From Actinomycetota bacterium (lineage in GTDB: Bacteria; Actinomycetota; Thermoleophilia; Gaiellales; Gaiellaceae): 9,234 nucleotides of DNA. The translations under genes and the position numbers were made by a program. The stretch covers positions 45,449-54,682 of the forward strand of contig PLDP01000267.1 in NCBI GenBank assembly GCA_003136795.1. The letters are read 5' to 3'. This document shows positions 1 through 6,134 of the stretch, piece by piece (position 1 is the stretch's first letter; every line of letters begins with the position of its first letter). The notes below the pieces were generated by a model. It searched no databases. It was given only the letters and a program-made list of their open reading frames with translations, and was not told the DNA's origin.

Positions 1-5
1 GCTCA

Positions 6-683
6 CTAGCGCGCTGCTGCCGTCTTCTTGGCGGCGGGCTTCTTTGCCACCGTCGTCGTCTTCTTCGCCGTTGCGGCCGGCTTCTTGGCGGCAGCCTTCA
101 CAGGCGCGGCCTTCGCCGTCTTCGCAGCGGGAGCAGCCTTCGCGACCGGCGCGGGCTTCTTGGCAGAGGCCTTCCGCTCGGCCGGGGTCAGCTTCGGCTT
201 CGCGCCCTCGGTGAGCGTCATCTCGAGCCACTCGAGCGCTTCGTCTTCGCTCATGTTCTTCGCGTACATCAGCTCGGAGGCGAGGATCTTCTTCGCCTTG
301 ACGTACATCTGCTTCTCGCCGGTCGAGAGCCCCTTCTCGCCGTCGCGCAGCGCGAGGTTGCGAACGACCTCGGCAAGCTCGTAGATGTCGCCCGTCTTCA
401 TCTTGTCCCGGTTGTGCTTGAAGCGGCGGTTCCAGTTCTTGGGCATCTCGGTGCCGCCGGAGGTCAGGTACTTGACGACCTTCTTGACCGCTTCCTCGTC
501 GATCACCTTGCGCAGGCCGACGCGCTCGGCGTTGTCGGCCGGGACGTTCACGGTCATGTCGTTGTGCAGGATCTTGATCGTCAGGTACTCGCGCTTCTCG
601 CCGAGCACCTCGCGCTTCTCGCGCTTGACGACCGTGCCTGCACCGTGGTGCGGGTACACCACCTTGTCGCCGACCTTGTACAA
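6..683 (-). CDS. carD: CarD/CdnL-family RNA polymerase-binding transcription regulator with a long Lys/Ala/Pro-rich C-terminal tail
   Basis: This 225-residue protein belongs to the CarD/CdnL family, which binds the RNA polymerase beta subunit and stabilises the open promoter complex, notably at rRNA promoters. The N-terminal polymerase-interacting (Tudor-like) domain spans about residues 1-60 and opens with YKVGDKVVYPHHGAG. The helical DNA-binding domain spans about 62-160 and keeps the conserved Trp (W84, in MPKNWNRRFK) that contacts the upstream edge of the bubble in studied homologues. From about residue 161 a tail of some 65 residues is almost only Lys, Ala, Pro, Thr and Val, in KKPAA-like repeats resembling histone H1. 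Mycobacterial CarD is about 162 residues and lacks it. The start is a TTG, chosen because the family N-terminus begins there and GGAGGAG lies 4 bases upstream. It follows radA on the same strand after 121 bases. The family call is secure; the role of the tail is unknown. Confidence 0.95.
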   Translation of the reverse strand: MYKVGDKVVYPHHGAGTVVKREKREVLGEKREYLTIKILHNDMTVNVPADNAERVGLRKVIDEEAVKKVVKYLTSGGTEMPKNWNRRFKHNRDKMKTGDIYELAEVVRNLALRDGEKGLSTGEKQMYVKAKKILASELMYAKNMSEDEALEWLEMTLTEGAKPKLTPAERKASAKKPAPVAKAAPAAKTAKAAPVKAAAKKPAATAKKTTTVAKKPAAKKTAAAR

Positions 684-687
684 GCTG

Positions 688-694
688 CTCCTCC
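688..694 (-). promoter_or_regulatory. Shine-Dalgarno sequence deciding the TTG start of carD
   Basis: On the minus strand this reads GGAGGAG, a near-perfect anti-16S match. Four bases separate it from the TTG at 681-683. There is no in-frame ATG or GTG nearby that fits the family N-terminus, so this site is the main support for a TTG start. It is one of the clearest ribosome binding sites in the window; most other genes here have weak or no such sites. Confidence 0.85.
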
Positions 695-757
695 GGTTTC
701 CGTCTGTAGTCAGAGAAAGTGCCGGCGGCCTCGAAAAGGCTCACCGGCGGGAAGGAC

Positions 758-766
758 AGGGTACCA
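758..766 (-). promoter_or_regulatory. Possible extended -10 promoter element for carD
   Basis: On the minus strand this reads TGGTACCCT, which fits the extended -10 form TGnTAnnnT common in Actinomycetota. I see no convincing -35 hexamer 16-18 bases upstream. If used, transcription would start near 751 and leave a leader of roughly 68 bases before carD. The same bases form one arm of a 6-bp inverted repeat (CAGGGT at 757-762, ACCCTG at 770-775), so the match could be coincidental. Transcription of carD by read-through from radA is the alternative. Confidence 0.3.
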
Positions 767-784
767 GAAACCCTGCAAATACGC

Positions 785-800
785 CATTTTCGGGAAAATG
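785..800. repeat. 16-bp palindrome just downstream of radA
   Basis: The sequence CATTTTC-GG-GAAAATG has two perfectly complementary 7-base arms and a 2-base centre, 4 bases past the radA stop codon. It sits in the radA-carD gap (684-804), the most AT-rich spot nearby. It could be a weak transcript-end hairpin or a dyad operator controlling carD. A 2-base loop is too tight for a good RNA hairpin and no U-run follows on the minus strand, so an operator-like dyad or chance are both open. Confidence 0.45.
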
Positions 801-804
801 CCTG

Positions 805-2115
805 CTAGTCGGCGAAATCTGCCAAAGCAGCGCCCAGGGCCTGCCTGAGCGTCTCCGCCTCAGGGCCTACAACCAGAGAAATGCCGAATTTGCGACATTC
901 CTCGGCCCGTCGATCGGTCTGGGTCGCCGGGCGGAGGCGCCCCGTGAGCCCGATCTCGCCGTAGGCGGCCACACCTTCCCGCACCGGGACGCCCTTCGCC
1001 GCCGAGGCGATCGCCAGGGCGATCCCGAGATCGGCCCCCGGCTCGTCAATGCGGACGCCGCCGGCGACGTTGACGAAGACGTCGGCGGCGCCGAGCGGCA
1101 GGCCGGCATGGCGGGAGAGCACGGCGACGATCATCGCGAGGCGCTTGGGGTCGACGCCGGTGCCGACGCGGCGCGGCATCGCGAGGTCGGTGGGCGCGAC
1201 GAGCGACTGGATCTCGAGCAGGAGCGGCCGGGTGCCCTCGAGCGCGCAGGTCACCGCGGCCCCCACCTCGCCGCCGTGGGTGTGGCCGAAGATCTCGGAC
1301 GGATCGGGGACGCCGACAAGGCCGGTGCCGGTCATCTCGAACACGCCGAGCTCGTTCGTGGAGCCGAAGCGGTTCTTCACCGCGCGCAGAATGCGATGGG
1401 CGTGGTAGCGGTCGCCCTCGAATTGCAGCACGCAGTCGACGAGATGCTCGAGCACGCGCGGGCCGGCGACCGAGCCGTCCTTCGTCACGTGGCCGACGAG
1501 GAAGGTGGCGACGCCGTTCTCCTTCGACACGCGCAGCAAGCGCCCCGCCGCCTCGCGCACCTGCGAGACGGAGCCGGGCGCGGAGCCGATCTCCTGCGAC
1601 CAGAGCGTCTGCACCGAGTCGATCACGCAGACGGCGGGCCGTTCGCGCTCGAGCATCTCGCAGACGACGTCGAGCTCGGTCTCCGCGAGGATCTCGACGT
1701 CGTCGCAGCCGCCGAGACGCGCCGCGCGCAACTTCACCTGTGCCACCGACTCCTCGCCGGTGACGAGCAGTGCACGCCGCTCGCGCGAGATCGCGCCGAG
1801 CGCGTTCAGGAGCAGCGTCGACTTGCCGACCCCCGGCTCGCCGCCGACGAGCACGACCGACGCGGGCACGAGCCCGCCGCCGAGCACCCGGTCGAGCTCC
1901 GGCACGCCGGTGGAGATGCGCTCCGACTCCTCGGCGACGACGTCGACGAGCCGCAGCAGCGGGCGCCGCTCGGCGACCGGCTTGGCGCCGCGCACGGGCA
2001 CGGACTCGGCGAGCATCGTCCCGAACTCGCCGCAGCCGGGGCAGCGGCCGAGCCAGCGGCCGGACGACGTCCCGCACTCGGTGCACACATGCTGGACGGC
2101 CGCGGGCTTCGCCAT
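805..2115 (-). CDS. radA: DNA repair protein RadA (Sms), RecA-like branch-migration helicase
   Basis: RadA is a RecA-superfamily ATPase that drives branch migration of recombination intermediates and helps process stalled forks. The 436-residue protein has all family parts in order. An N-terminal zinc finger uses C11, C14, C25 and C28 (CTECG and CPGCG). The Walker A is GGEPGVGKST at 91-100 and the Walker B VCVIDSVQT at about 162-170. The RadA signature KNRFG is at 247-251. A C-terminal Lon-protease-like domain (from about residue 300, with DVFVNVAGG and ADLGIALA) follows and ends ALADFAD. Length is normal (about 430-460). I chose the ATG at 2115; a TTG two codons upstream (2121) is possible, but MAKPAAVQHVC fits the family. 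No clear Shine-Dalgarno sequence precedes it. It is head to head with the aldo/keto reductase gene and upstream of carD. disA, often next to radA, is not present here. Confidence 0.96.
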   Translation of the reverse strand: MAKPAAVQHVCTECGTSSGRWLGRCPGCGEFGTMLAESVPVRGAKPVAERRPLLRLVDVVAEESERISTGVPELDRVLGGGLVPASVVLVGGEPGVGKSTLLLNALGAISRERRALLVTGEESVAQVKLRAARLGGCDDVEILAETELDVVCEMLERERPAVCVIDSVQTLWSQEIGSAPGSVSQVREAAGRLLRVSKENGVATFLVGHVTKDGSVAGPRVLEHLVDCVLQFEGDRYHAHRILRAVKNRFGSTNELGVFEMTGTGLVGVPDPSEIFGHTHGGEVGAAVTCALEGTRPLLLEIQSLVAPTDLAMPRRVGTGVDPKRLAMIVAVLSRHAGLPLGAADVFVNVAGGVRIDEPGADLGIALAIASAAKGVPVREGVAAYGEIGLTGRLRPATQTDRRAEECRKFGISLVVGPEAETLRQALGAALADFAD

Positions 2116-2178
2116 GGGCAAGTGACGGTACTCATAGGTCCCGACGGCAGACGTGCCGACTCTGGAACGATCAGTCCC
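2116..2178. promoter_or_regulatory. Divergent promoter region between radA and the aldo/keto reductase gene
   Basis: The two genes start head to head 63 bases apart, so promoters for both directions should lie here or reach into the coding regions. A modest minus-strand -35/-10 pair is listed separately. On the plus strand I find no good -10 and no Shine-Dalgarno sequence before the ATG at 2179. No clear dyad operator is visible. Confidence 0.5.
2131..2159 (-). promoter_or_regulatory. Possible radA promoter in the divergent gap
   Basis: On the minus strand a TCGGCA (2154-2159, 4 of 6 to the -35 consensus) and a TATGAG (2131-2136, 4 of 6 to the -10 consensus) are 17 bases apart. Transcription would begin about 2124, giving a very short or absent leader, which agrees with the lack of a Shine-Dalgarno sequence before radA. 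The matches are modest and the evidence is positional only. No comparable plus-strand promoter for the aldo/keto reductase could be picked out in the same 63-bp gap. Confidence 0.3.
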
Positions 2179-3117
2179 ATGAGATACAGACAGATCGGAT
2201 CGAGTGACCTGACGGTCTCCGAGATCGGCCTCGGCTCGTGGCTGACCTACGGGGGCGGCGTCGGGGACGACCAGGCGCGCGCCTGCGTGGATGCGGCGTT
2301 CGACGTCGGCATCAACTTCATCGACACGGCCAACGTCTACGCGCGTGGCGCGGCCGAGGAGTTCCTGGGCGAGGCGCTCCAGAGCCGCGCACGCGACTCG
2401 TACGTGCTCGCAACGAAGCTCTACTTCCCGATGGACGACACGGGCGAGAACCAGGGGCTCTCACGGCAGCAGGTCGACAAGCAGATCGACGACTCGCTGC
2501 GGCGGCTGCGGACGGAATACGTCGACCTCTACCAGTGCCACCGCTACGACTCCCAGACGCCGCTCGAGGAGACGATGGAGGCGCTCACCGAGGTCGTGCG
2601 CTCCGGCAAGGCGCGCTACATCGGCTTCAGCGAATGGACCGCGCCGCAGATCCAGGCGTCGCTCGACTTGCCGTTCGAGAAGTTCGTCTCCTCGCAGCCG
2701 CAGTACTCGATGCTCTGGCGCGAGCCGGAGCACGAGGTGATCCCGCTCTGCGCGGCAAACGGGATCTCGCAGGTCGTCTGGTCGCCGCTCGCCCAGGGCG
2801 CGCTGACCGGCAAGTACAAGCCCGGCGCGCCCGCGCCGGAGGGCTCGCGCGCGACGAGCGAGCAGATGGGCCACATGATGGGCGGCTGGCTCGAGGACGA
2901 CGTGCTCGAGCGGGTGCAGCGGCTCGTGCCGGTCGCGGAGCGGCTCGGGCTCACGATGGCCCAGCTCGCGCTCGCCTGGGTGCTCCGCGAGGAGAACGTC
3001 GCCTCGGCGATCGTCGGCGCCTCGCGGCCCGAGCAGGTGCGCGACAACGCTTCGGCGAGCGGCATCGAGCTCGACGCGGAGACGCTCGCGGAGATCGACG
3101 AGATCCTGACTGGTTGA
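2179..3117 (+). CDS. Aldo/keto reductase, NADP-dependent oxidoreductase
   Basis: This 312-residue protein is a single-domain TIM-barrel aldo/keto reductase that would use NAD(P)H to reduce an aldehyde or ketone in the cytoplasm. The full catalytic tetrad is visible: D49 and Y54 (in FIDTANVY), K80 (in VLATKLYF) and H121 (in VDLYQCHRYD). The C-terminal cofactor-binding segment reads SAIVGASRPEQVRDN. The opening MRYRQIGSSDLTVSEIGLG and the GASRPEQV motif resemble the potassium-channel beta-subunit/YghZ-like branch (AKR6 or similar), but the substrate cannot be told. The ATG at 2179 matches the family N-terminus exactly. An in-frame GTG at 2122 would add 19 unrelated residues. No strong Shine-Dalgarno sequence precedes the ATG. 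It is the first gene of the plus-strand block, and the DUF4272 gene follows after 20 bases, so the two are probably co-transcribed. Confidence 0.93.
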   Translation: MRYRQIGSSDLTVSEIGLGSWLTYGGGVGDDQARACVDAAFDVGINFIDTANVYARGAAEEFLGEALQSRARDSYVLATKLYFPMDDTGENQGLSRQQVDKQIDDSLRRLRTEYVDLYQCHRYDSQTPLEETMEALTEVVRSGKARYIGFSEWTAPQIQASLDLPFEKFVSSQPQYSMLWREPEHEVIPLCAANGISQVVWSPLAQGALTGKYKPGAPAPEGSRATSEQMGHMMGGWLEDDVLERVQRLVPVAERLGLTMAQLALAWVLREENVASAIVGASRPEQVRDNASASGIELDAETLAEIDEILTG

Positions 3118-3137
3118 TCAATTAGGTTCTGCGGAGG

Positions 3138-3722
3138 ATGTCGCGCCGCAAGCTCCGGTCGCAGGGGGAGGTCGTCGAGCGTTGCCGCGCGCTGCGCGGC
3201 GAGCTGCAGGCCGCGCTCGCGCGCCTGCCCGCAGCGGGGAGCGACCCGGCGGTCGTCGACGCCGTCTGGCGCGGCGAGGCGCTCGGGACGCTCCTCTGGG
3301 CGGTCCAGCTCGCGGAGCTGCCTGCCTACGACCACCCGTTCGACCCGCAGATCGTCGCCGCACTCGAGCCGGACGCGGGCACGCTGCGCGACGGCGAGGA
3401 GATCGAGCTCGAACGCGACTCCGCCCGCCTGTGGCACTGGCGGGCACGAACGACGGAGCTGCAGGCGGCCGGCAAGCTCGAGCTGCCGCCGCGCTATGCG
3501 ACCTTCGACCAGCTGATCGCCGCGACGGCGATGCGGGGCTATGAACAGGGTGTCCTGCCGGCGCCGCTGCGCGGCGACTTCCGCGCCTTCGGCAAGGTCT
3601 ACCGCCACCTCGCCCCGGAGCAGCACGCCGAGGCCCACTCGATCGCCCTCGAGCGCCACCACGCCCTGAACTGGCTCTGCGGTGCGGGGGCGACCTGGGA
3701 CACCGTCCCGCTCGACACATGA
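3138..3722 (+). CDS. DUF4272-family protein of unknown function
   Basis: This 194-residue soluble protein has no signal peptide or membrane segment. I place it in the DUF4272 family from two stretches: the central EALGTLLWAVQLAELPAYDHPFD region (about residues 47-69) and the C-terminal ERHHALNWLCG...WDTVPLDT pattern (about 172-194). The family has no established function. About the first 30 residues are Arg-rich, probably helical and poorly conserved. Upstream in-frame sequence reaches a TAG at 3123-3125 and offers only a CTG (3129), so the ATG at 3138 is the best start. Its GGAGG directly abuts that ATG with no spacer, which is unusual. It lies 20 bases after the aldo/keto reductase gene. 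Its last codons overlap the proposed -35 element for the downstream aminopeptidase genes. Confidence 0.8.
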   Translation: MSRRKLRSQGEVVERCRALRGELQAALARLPAAGSDPAVVDAVWRGEALGTLLWAVQLAELPAYDHPFDPQIVAALEPDAGTLRDGEEIELERDSARLWHWRARTTELQAAGKLELPPRYATFDQLIAATAMRGYEQGVLPAPLRGDFRAFGKVYRHLAPEQHAEAHSIALERHHALNWLCGAGATWDTVPLDT

Positions 3723-3747
3723 TATCCACTTCTCTATTATCCGAGCC
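3712..3747 (+). promoter_or_regulatory. Candidate sigma70-type promoter giving a leaderless aminopeptidase mRNA
   Basis: TCGACA at 3712-3717 matches the -35 consensus in 5 of 6 bases and TATTAT at 3735-3740 matches the -10 consensus in 5 of 6. The spacer is exactly 17 bases. The first base expected in RNA, 6-8 bases past the -10, falls on or beside the A of the ATG at 3748. No Shine-Dalgarno sequence lies before that ATG, as expected for a leaderless message, a common arrangement in Actinomycetota. The stretch is conspicuously AT-rich for this window. The -35 lies inside the end of the DUF4272 coding region. Confidence 0.65.
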
Positions 3748-4953
3748 ATGACACAACGCCTCGATTCGTACGCCGAGTTGATCGTCCGCGTCGGCGCGAA
3801 CGTCCAGCCGGGCCAGACGGTTTACGTGACGGCTCTCGTCGAGCACGCACCGCTCGCCCGCGCGATCGGCCGCGCCGGCTACGCCGCGGGCGCTCGCTTC
3901 GTCGACGTCCGCTACGCCGACAACCACCTCCGCCGCTCGTTCATCGAGCATGCGAGCGAAGAAGATCTCACCGAGAGCCCGTCGTGGCTGATGGCACGCA
4001 CCGAGGCGCTCGCCGACCGCGGCGCACTGATCATGATCGCCGGCGACCCCGAGCCGGAGCTGCTCGCCGACCTCGATCAGACACGCGTCGGCAGGGCCCG
4101 GCCCGTCGAGGCGATGAAGCGGCAACTGCGCGCCCAGAACGAGCGGGCCGTCAACTGGACGATCGCCGCATTCCCCACAGAGGGGCAGGCGAAGCAGGTC
4201 TTCGGTGAGCCCGACCTCGAACGGCTGTGGGAGGCCGTCGCCCATTCGGTGCGGCTGGACGAGCCGGATCCGGTGGAGTCCTGGCGCCTGCACGTCGAGC
4301 GGCTGCGCGCCCGTTGCGACCAGCTCAACACCGCCGCCTTCGACGCGATCAGGTTCACGGGCCCCGGCACCGACCTGACGGTCGGGCTGATCGCCGGCTC
4401 GCGCTGGTCGGGCGGCGGCCTCTCGACCGTCGACGGCATCCAGCACGTGCCGAACCTCCCGACCGAGGAAGTGTTCAACTGCCCCGACTCGCGGCGCACC
4501 GACGGCGTGGTGCGCTCGACGCGTCCGCTGTCGCTCGGCGGCACGATCGTCCGCGACCTCGAGGTGCGGTTCGAGCACGGCGAGTGCGTCGAGGTGAAGG
4601 CCTCGACGGGCGCCGACGCCGTGCGCGGCCAGATGGAGGTCGACGGCTTCGGCAAGCGGCTCGGCGAGGTCGCGCTCGTCGACGGCGAGTCGCGCGTCGG
4701 GCAGACGGGGATCACGTTCTTCGACACGCTCTTCGACGAGAACGCGACCTGCCACATCGCCTACGGCTCGGCCGTGACGTTCGGGATCGACGGCCTCGAG
4801 GGCCTCACGCCGGAAGAGCTGCGCGAGCGCGGGATCAACGTCTCGTCGGTGCACACGGACTTCATGATCGGCGGCCCCGAGGTGGCGGTGGACGGCGTGA
4901 CCGCGGACGGCAAGTCCGTGCCGATCCTGCGCGAGGACGTATGGCAGCTGTAG
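3748..4953 (+). CDS. M29-family metallo-aminopeptidase (AmpS/aminopeptidase T type), copy 1
   Basis: This 401-residue cytoplasmic protein belongs to peptidase family M29 (aminopeptidase T of Thermus, AmpS, PepS), whose members remove N-terminal residues from peptides using two metal ions. The N-terminal domain begins YAELIVRVGANVQPGQ. Expected metal ligands are all present: E241 (PTEEVF), E307 (GEVALVD), H336 (ATCHIAYG), and H369 and D371 (VHTDFMIGG). Ligand spacings of 66 and 29 residues equal those I recall for Thermus aminopeptidase T (E250, E316, H345). The active-site tyrosine expected seven residues after H336 is replaced by V343, so activity may be altered. A short insert (about 347-361, including GLTPEELRERG) before the HTD motif is not shared by copies 2 and 3. 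The ATG at 3748 follows a probable leaderless promoter; an earlier in-frame start would run into the DUF4272 gene. The last 13 bases overlap copy 2. Confidence 0.93.
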   Translation: MTQRLDSYAELIVRVGANVQPGQTVYVTALVEHAPLARAIGRAGYAAGARFVDVRYADNHLRRSFIEHASEEDLTESPSWLMARTEALADRGALIMIAGDPEPELLADLDQTRVGRARPVEAMKRQLRAQNERAVNWTIAAFPTEGQAKQVFGEPDLERLWEAVAHSVRLDEPDPVESWRLHVERLRARCDQLNTAAFDAIRFTGPGTDLTVGLIAGSRWSGGGLSTVDGIQHVPNLPTEEVFNCPDSRRTDGVVRSTRPLSLGGTIVRDLEVRFEHGECVEVKASTGADAVRGQMEVDGFGKRLGEVALVDGESRVGQTGITFFDTLFDENATCHIAYGSAVTFGIDGLEGLTPEELRERGINVSSVHTDFMIGGPEVAVDGVTADGKSVPILREDVWQL

Positions 4954-6134
4954 ACGAACGACTTCGGCGATACGCAGAGCTCGCCGTGCGGGTCGGCGCA
5001 AACGTGCAGCAGGGACAGACGGTCTTCGTCAACTCCCAGATCGAGCACGCGCCGCTCGCCCGGGCGATCACGCGGGCGGCCTACTCCGCGGGAGCACGCT
5101 ACGTCGACGTCCACTACCGCGACCAGCATGTGCGCAAGGCGATGATCGAACTCGGCCCCGACGAGGCCCTGACCTACGAGCCCGACTGGGTCAAGACGCT
5201 CGCCGAGAGCAGCACCGGCCAGGCGCAGATTGCGACGACCGGCGATCCGGAGCCCGACCTGCTGTCGGACCTCGACGGCGAGCGCGTCGGCCGCGCACGC
5301 ATGAAGGGGATCACCGAGATCTACCGGCAGCAGCTCGTCGACCGGAGCGTCAACTGGACGATCGTCGCCTCCCCGAACGCCGGCTGGGCCGAGAAGGTCT
5401 TCGGCGAGCCCGACCTCGAGCGCCTCTGGGAGGCGGTCGCAGCCTGCACACGGCTCGACGAGCCCGACCCCGTCGCCGCCTGGCGCGACCATATGCAACG
5501 GCTCGAGGCGCGCGGCGCGAAGCTGACCGAGCTTCGGCTCGACGCTCTCCACTACCGCGGGCCCGGGACAGACTTCCGGATCGGCCTGCTCGACAACGCA
5601 CGCTGGATGTCGGCGCTCTTTCGGACGAGGGACGGCGTCGAGTACGTCCCGAACATGCCGACCGAAGAGGTCTTCACGACCCCTGACTCCCGTCGTGCCG
5701 AGGGCACGATCCGCTCGAGCCGGCCACTCGCCCTGAACGGCGAGGTGATCGAGGGCCTGCGGCTGACGGTGTCAGACGGGAAGATCGTCGAGGTCGACGC
5801 CGACCGCGGCGCGGGAATCGTGCGCGGACAGCTCGAGAACGACGAGCGCGCGCCCTACTTCGGCGAGGTGGCGCTCGTCGACGGCACCTCGCGGGTCGGG
5901 CAGACGGGCATCACGTTCTTCGACACGCTCTTCGACGAGAACGCGACCTGCCACATCGCGTACGGCTTCGGCATCCCCGAGGTCTTCGACGGGGAGCCCG
6001 GCGAGGGGATGAACGTCGCGACCGTGCACACGGACTTCATGGTGGGCGGCCCAGAGCTCGAGGTCGACGGGATCACGACGGACGGCAAGGTCGTTCCGAT
6101 CCTCCGGGAAGACGCGTGGCAGCTGCCGGAGTAA
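4941..6134 (+). CDS. M29-family metallo-aminopeptidase, copy 2
   Basis: This 397-residue paralogue of the preceding protein is close to half identical by eye. It opens MAAVDERLRRYAELAVRVGANVQQGQ. Ligand positions are E243 (PTEEVF), E309 (GEVALVD), H338 (ATCHIAYG), and H363 and D365 (VHTDFMVGG), so two metal ions should bind. The position of the family's active-site tyrosine is I345 (HIAYGFGIP), again a non-polar replacement, so hydrolysis may be weak, altered or absent. Its ATG lies in the last codons of copy 1 (13-base overlap, different frame) with GAGG about 5 bases upstream, suggesting coupled translation. The protein ends in DAWQLPE, matching the DVWQL end of copy 1. M29 enzymes studied so far are homodimers, so mixed dimers with the neighbouring paralogues are conceivable but untested. 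Confidence 0.93.
   Translation: MAAVDERLRRYAELAVRVGANVQQGQTVFVNSQIEHAPLARAITRAAYSAGARYVDVHYRDQHVRKAMIELGPDEALTYEPDWVKTLAESSTGQAQIATTGDPEPDLLSDLDGERVGRARMKGITEIYRQQLVDRSVNWTIVASPNAGWAEKVFGEPDLERLWEAVAACTRLDEPDPVAAWRDHMQRLEARGAKLTELRLDALHYRGPGTDFRIGLLDNARWMSALFRTRDGVEYVPNMPTEEVFTTPDSRRAEGTIRSSRPLALNGEVIEGLRLTVSDGKIVEVDADRGAGIVRGQLENDERAPYFGEVALVDGTSRVGQTGITFFDTLFDENATCHIAYGFGIPEVFDGEPGEGMNVATVHTDFMVGGPELEVDGITTDGKVVPILREDAWQLPE

Larger units (their letters stand above)
684..804. other. radA-carD intergenic region
   Basis: This 121-base gap between two minus-strand genes has no credible coding region. Read towards carD it holds the 16-bp palindrome, a 6-bp inverted repeat with a 7-base loop (arms 757-762 and 770-775), a possible extended -10 element, and the carD ribosome binding site. 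Its lower GC content than the flanking genes suits a promoter-bearing leader. I see no riboswitch-like conserved structure. Confidence 0.6.

Noticed and set aside
9..203. Short-unit DNA repeat or CRISPR-like array at the left end
   Set aside because: The repetitiveness comes from Lys/Ala/Pro codons in the carD tail; there are no identical repeats with unique spacers.
2116..2121. TTG at 2121 as the radA start
   Set aside because: It would add only Met-Pro before the ATG at 2115, which gives the standard MAK start. It cannot be ruled out, but ATG is preferred without a Shine-Dalgarno sequence to decide.
385..2178. Long plus-strand open frame running into the aldo/keto reductase, which would make a 910-residue fusion protein
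   Set aside because: This part is antisense to carD and radA, and its translation is Arg/Asp/Glu/Ala-rich with no recognisable domain. It is open only because of high GC. The true reductase starts at 2179, where the family N-terminus begins.
2122..2178. GTG at 2122 as an alternative start for the aldo/keto reductase
   Set aside because: It would add 19 residues with no family match and would remove nearly all the space for the divergent radA promoter. MRYRQIGSSDL at 2179 is the usual family opening.
4227..4940. Upstream in-frame extension of aminopeptidase copy 2
   Set aside because: It overlaps copy 1 in another frame and translates to low-complexity Arg/Ala/Gly sequence. The conserved family N-terminus starts only after the ATG at 4941.
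3118..5001. 627-residue minus-strand open frame across DUF4272 and the first aminopeptidase
   Set aside because: It is antisense to well-supported genes, has a biased Arg/Ala/Pro composition in its C-terminal part and shows no domain. It is a high-GC shadow.
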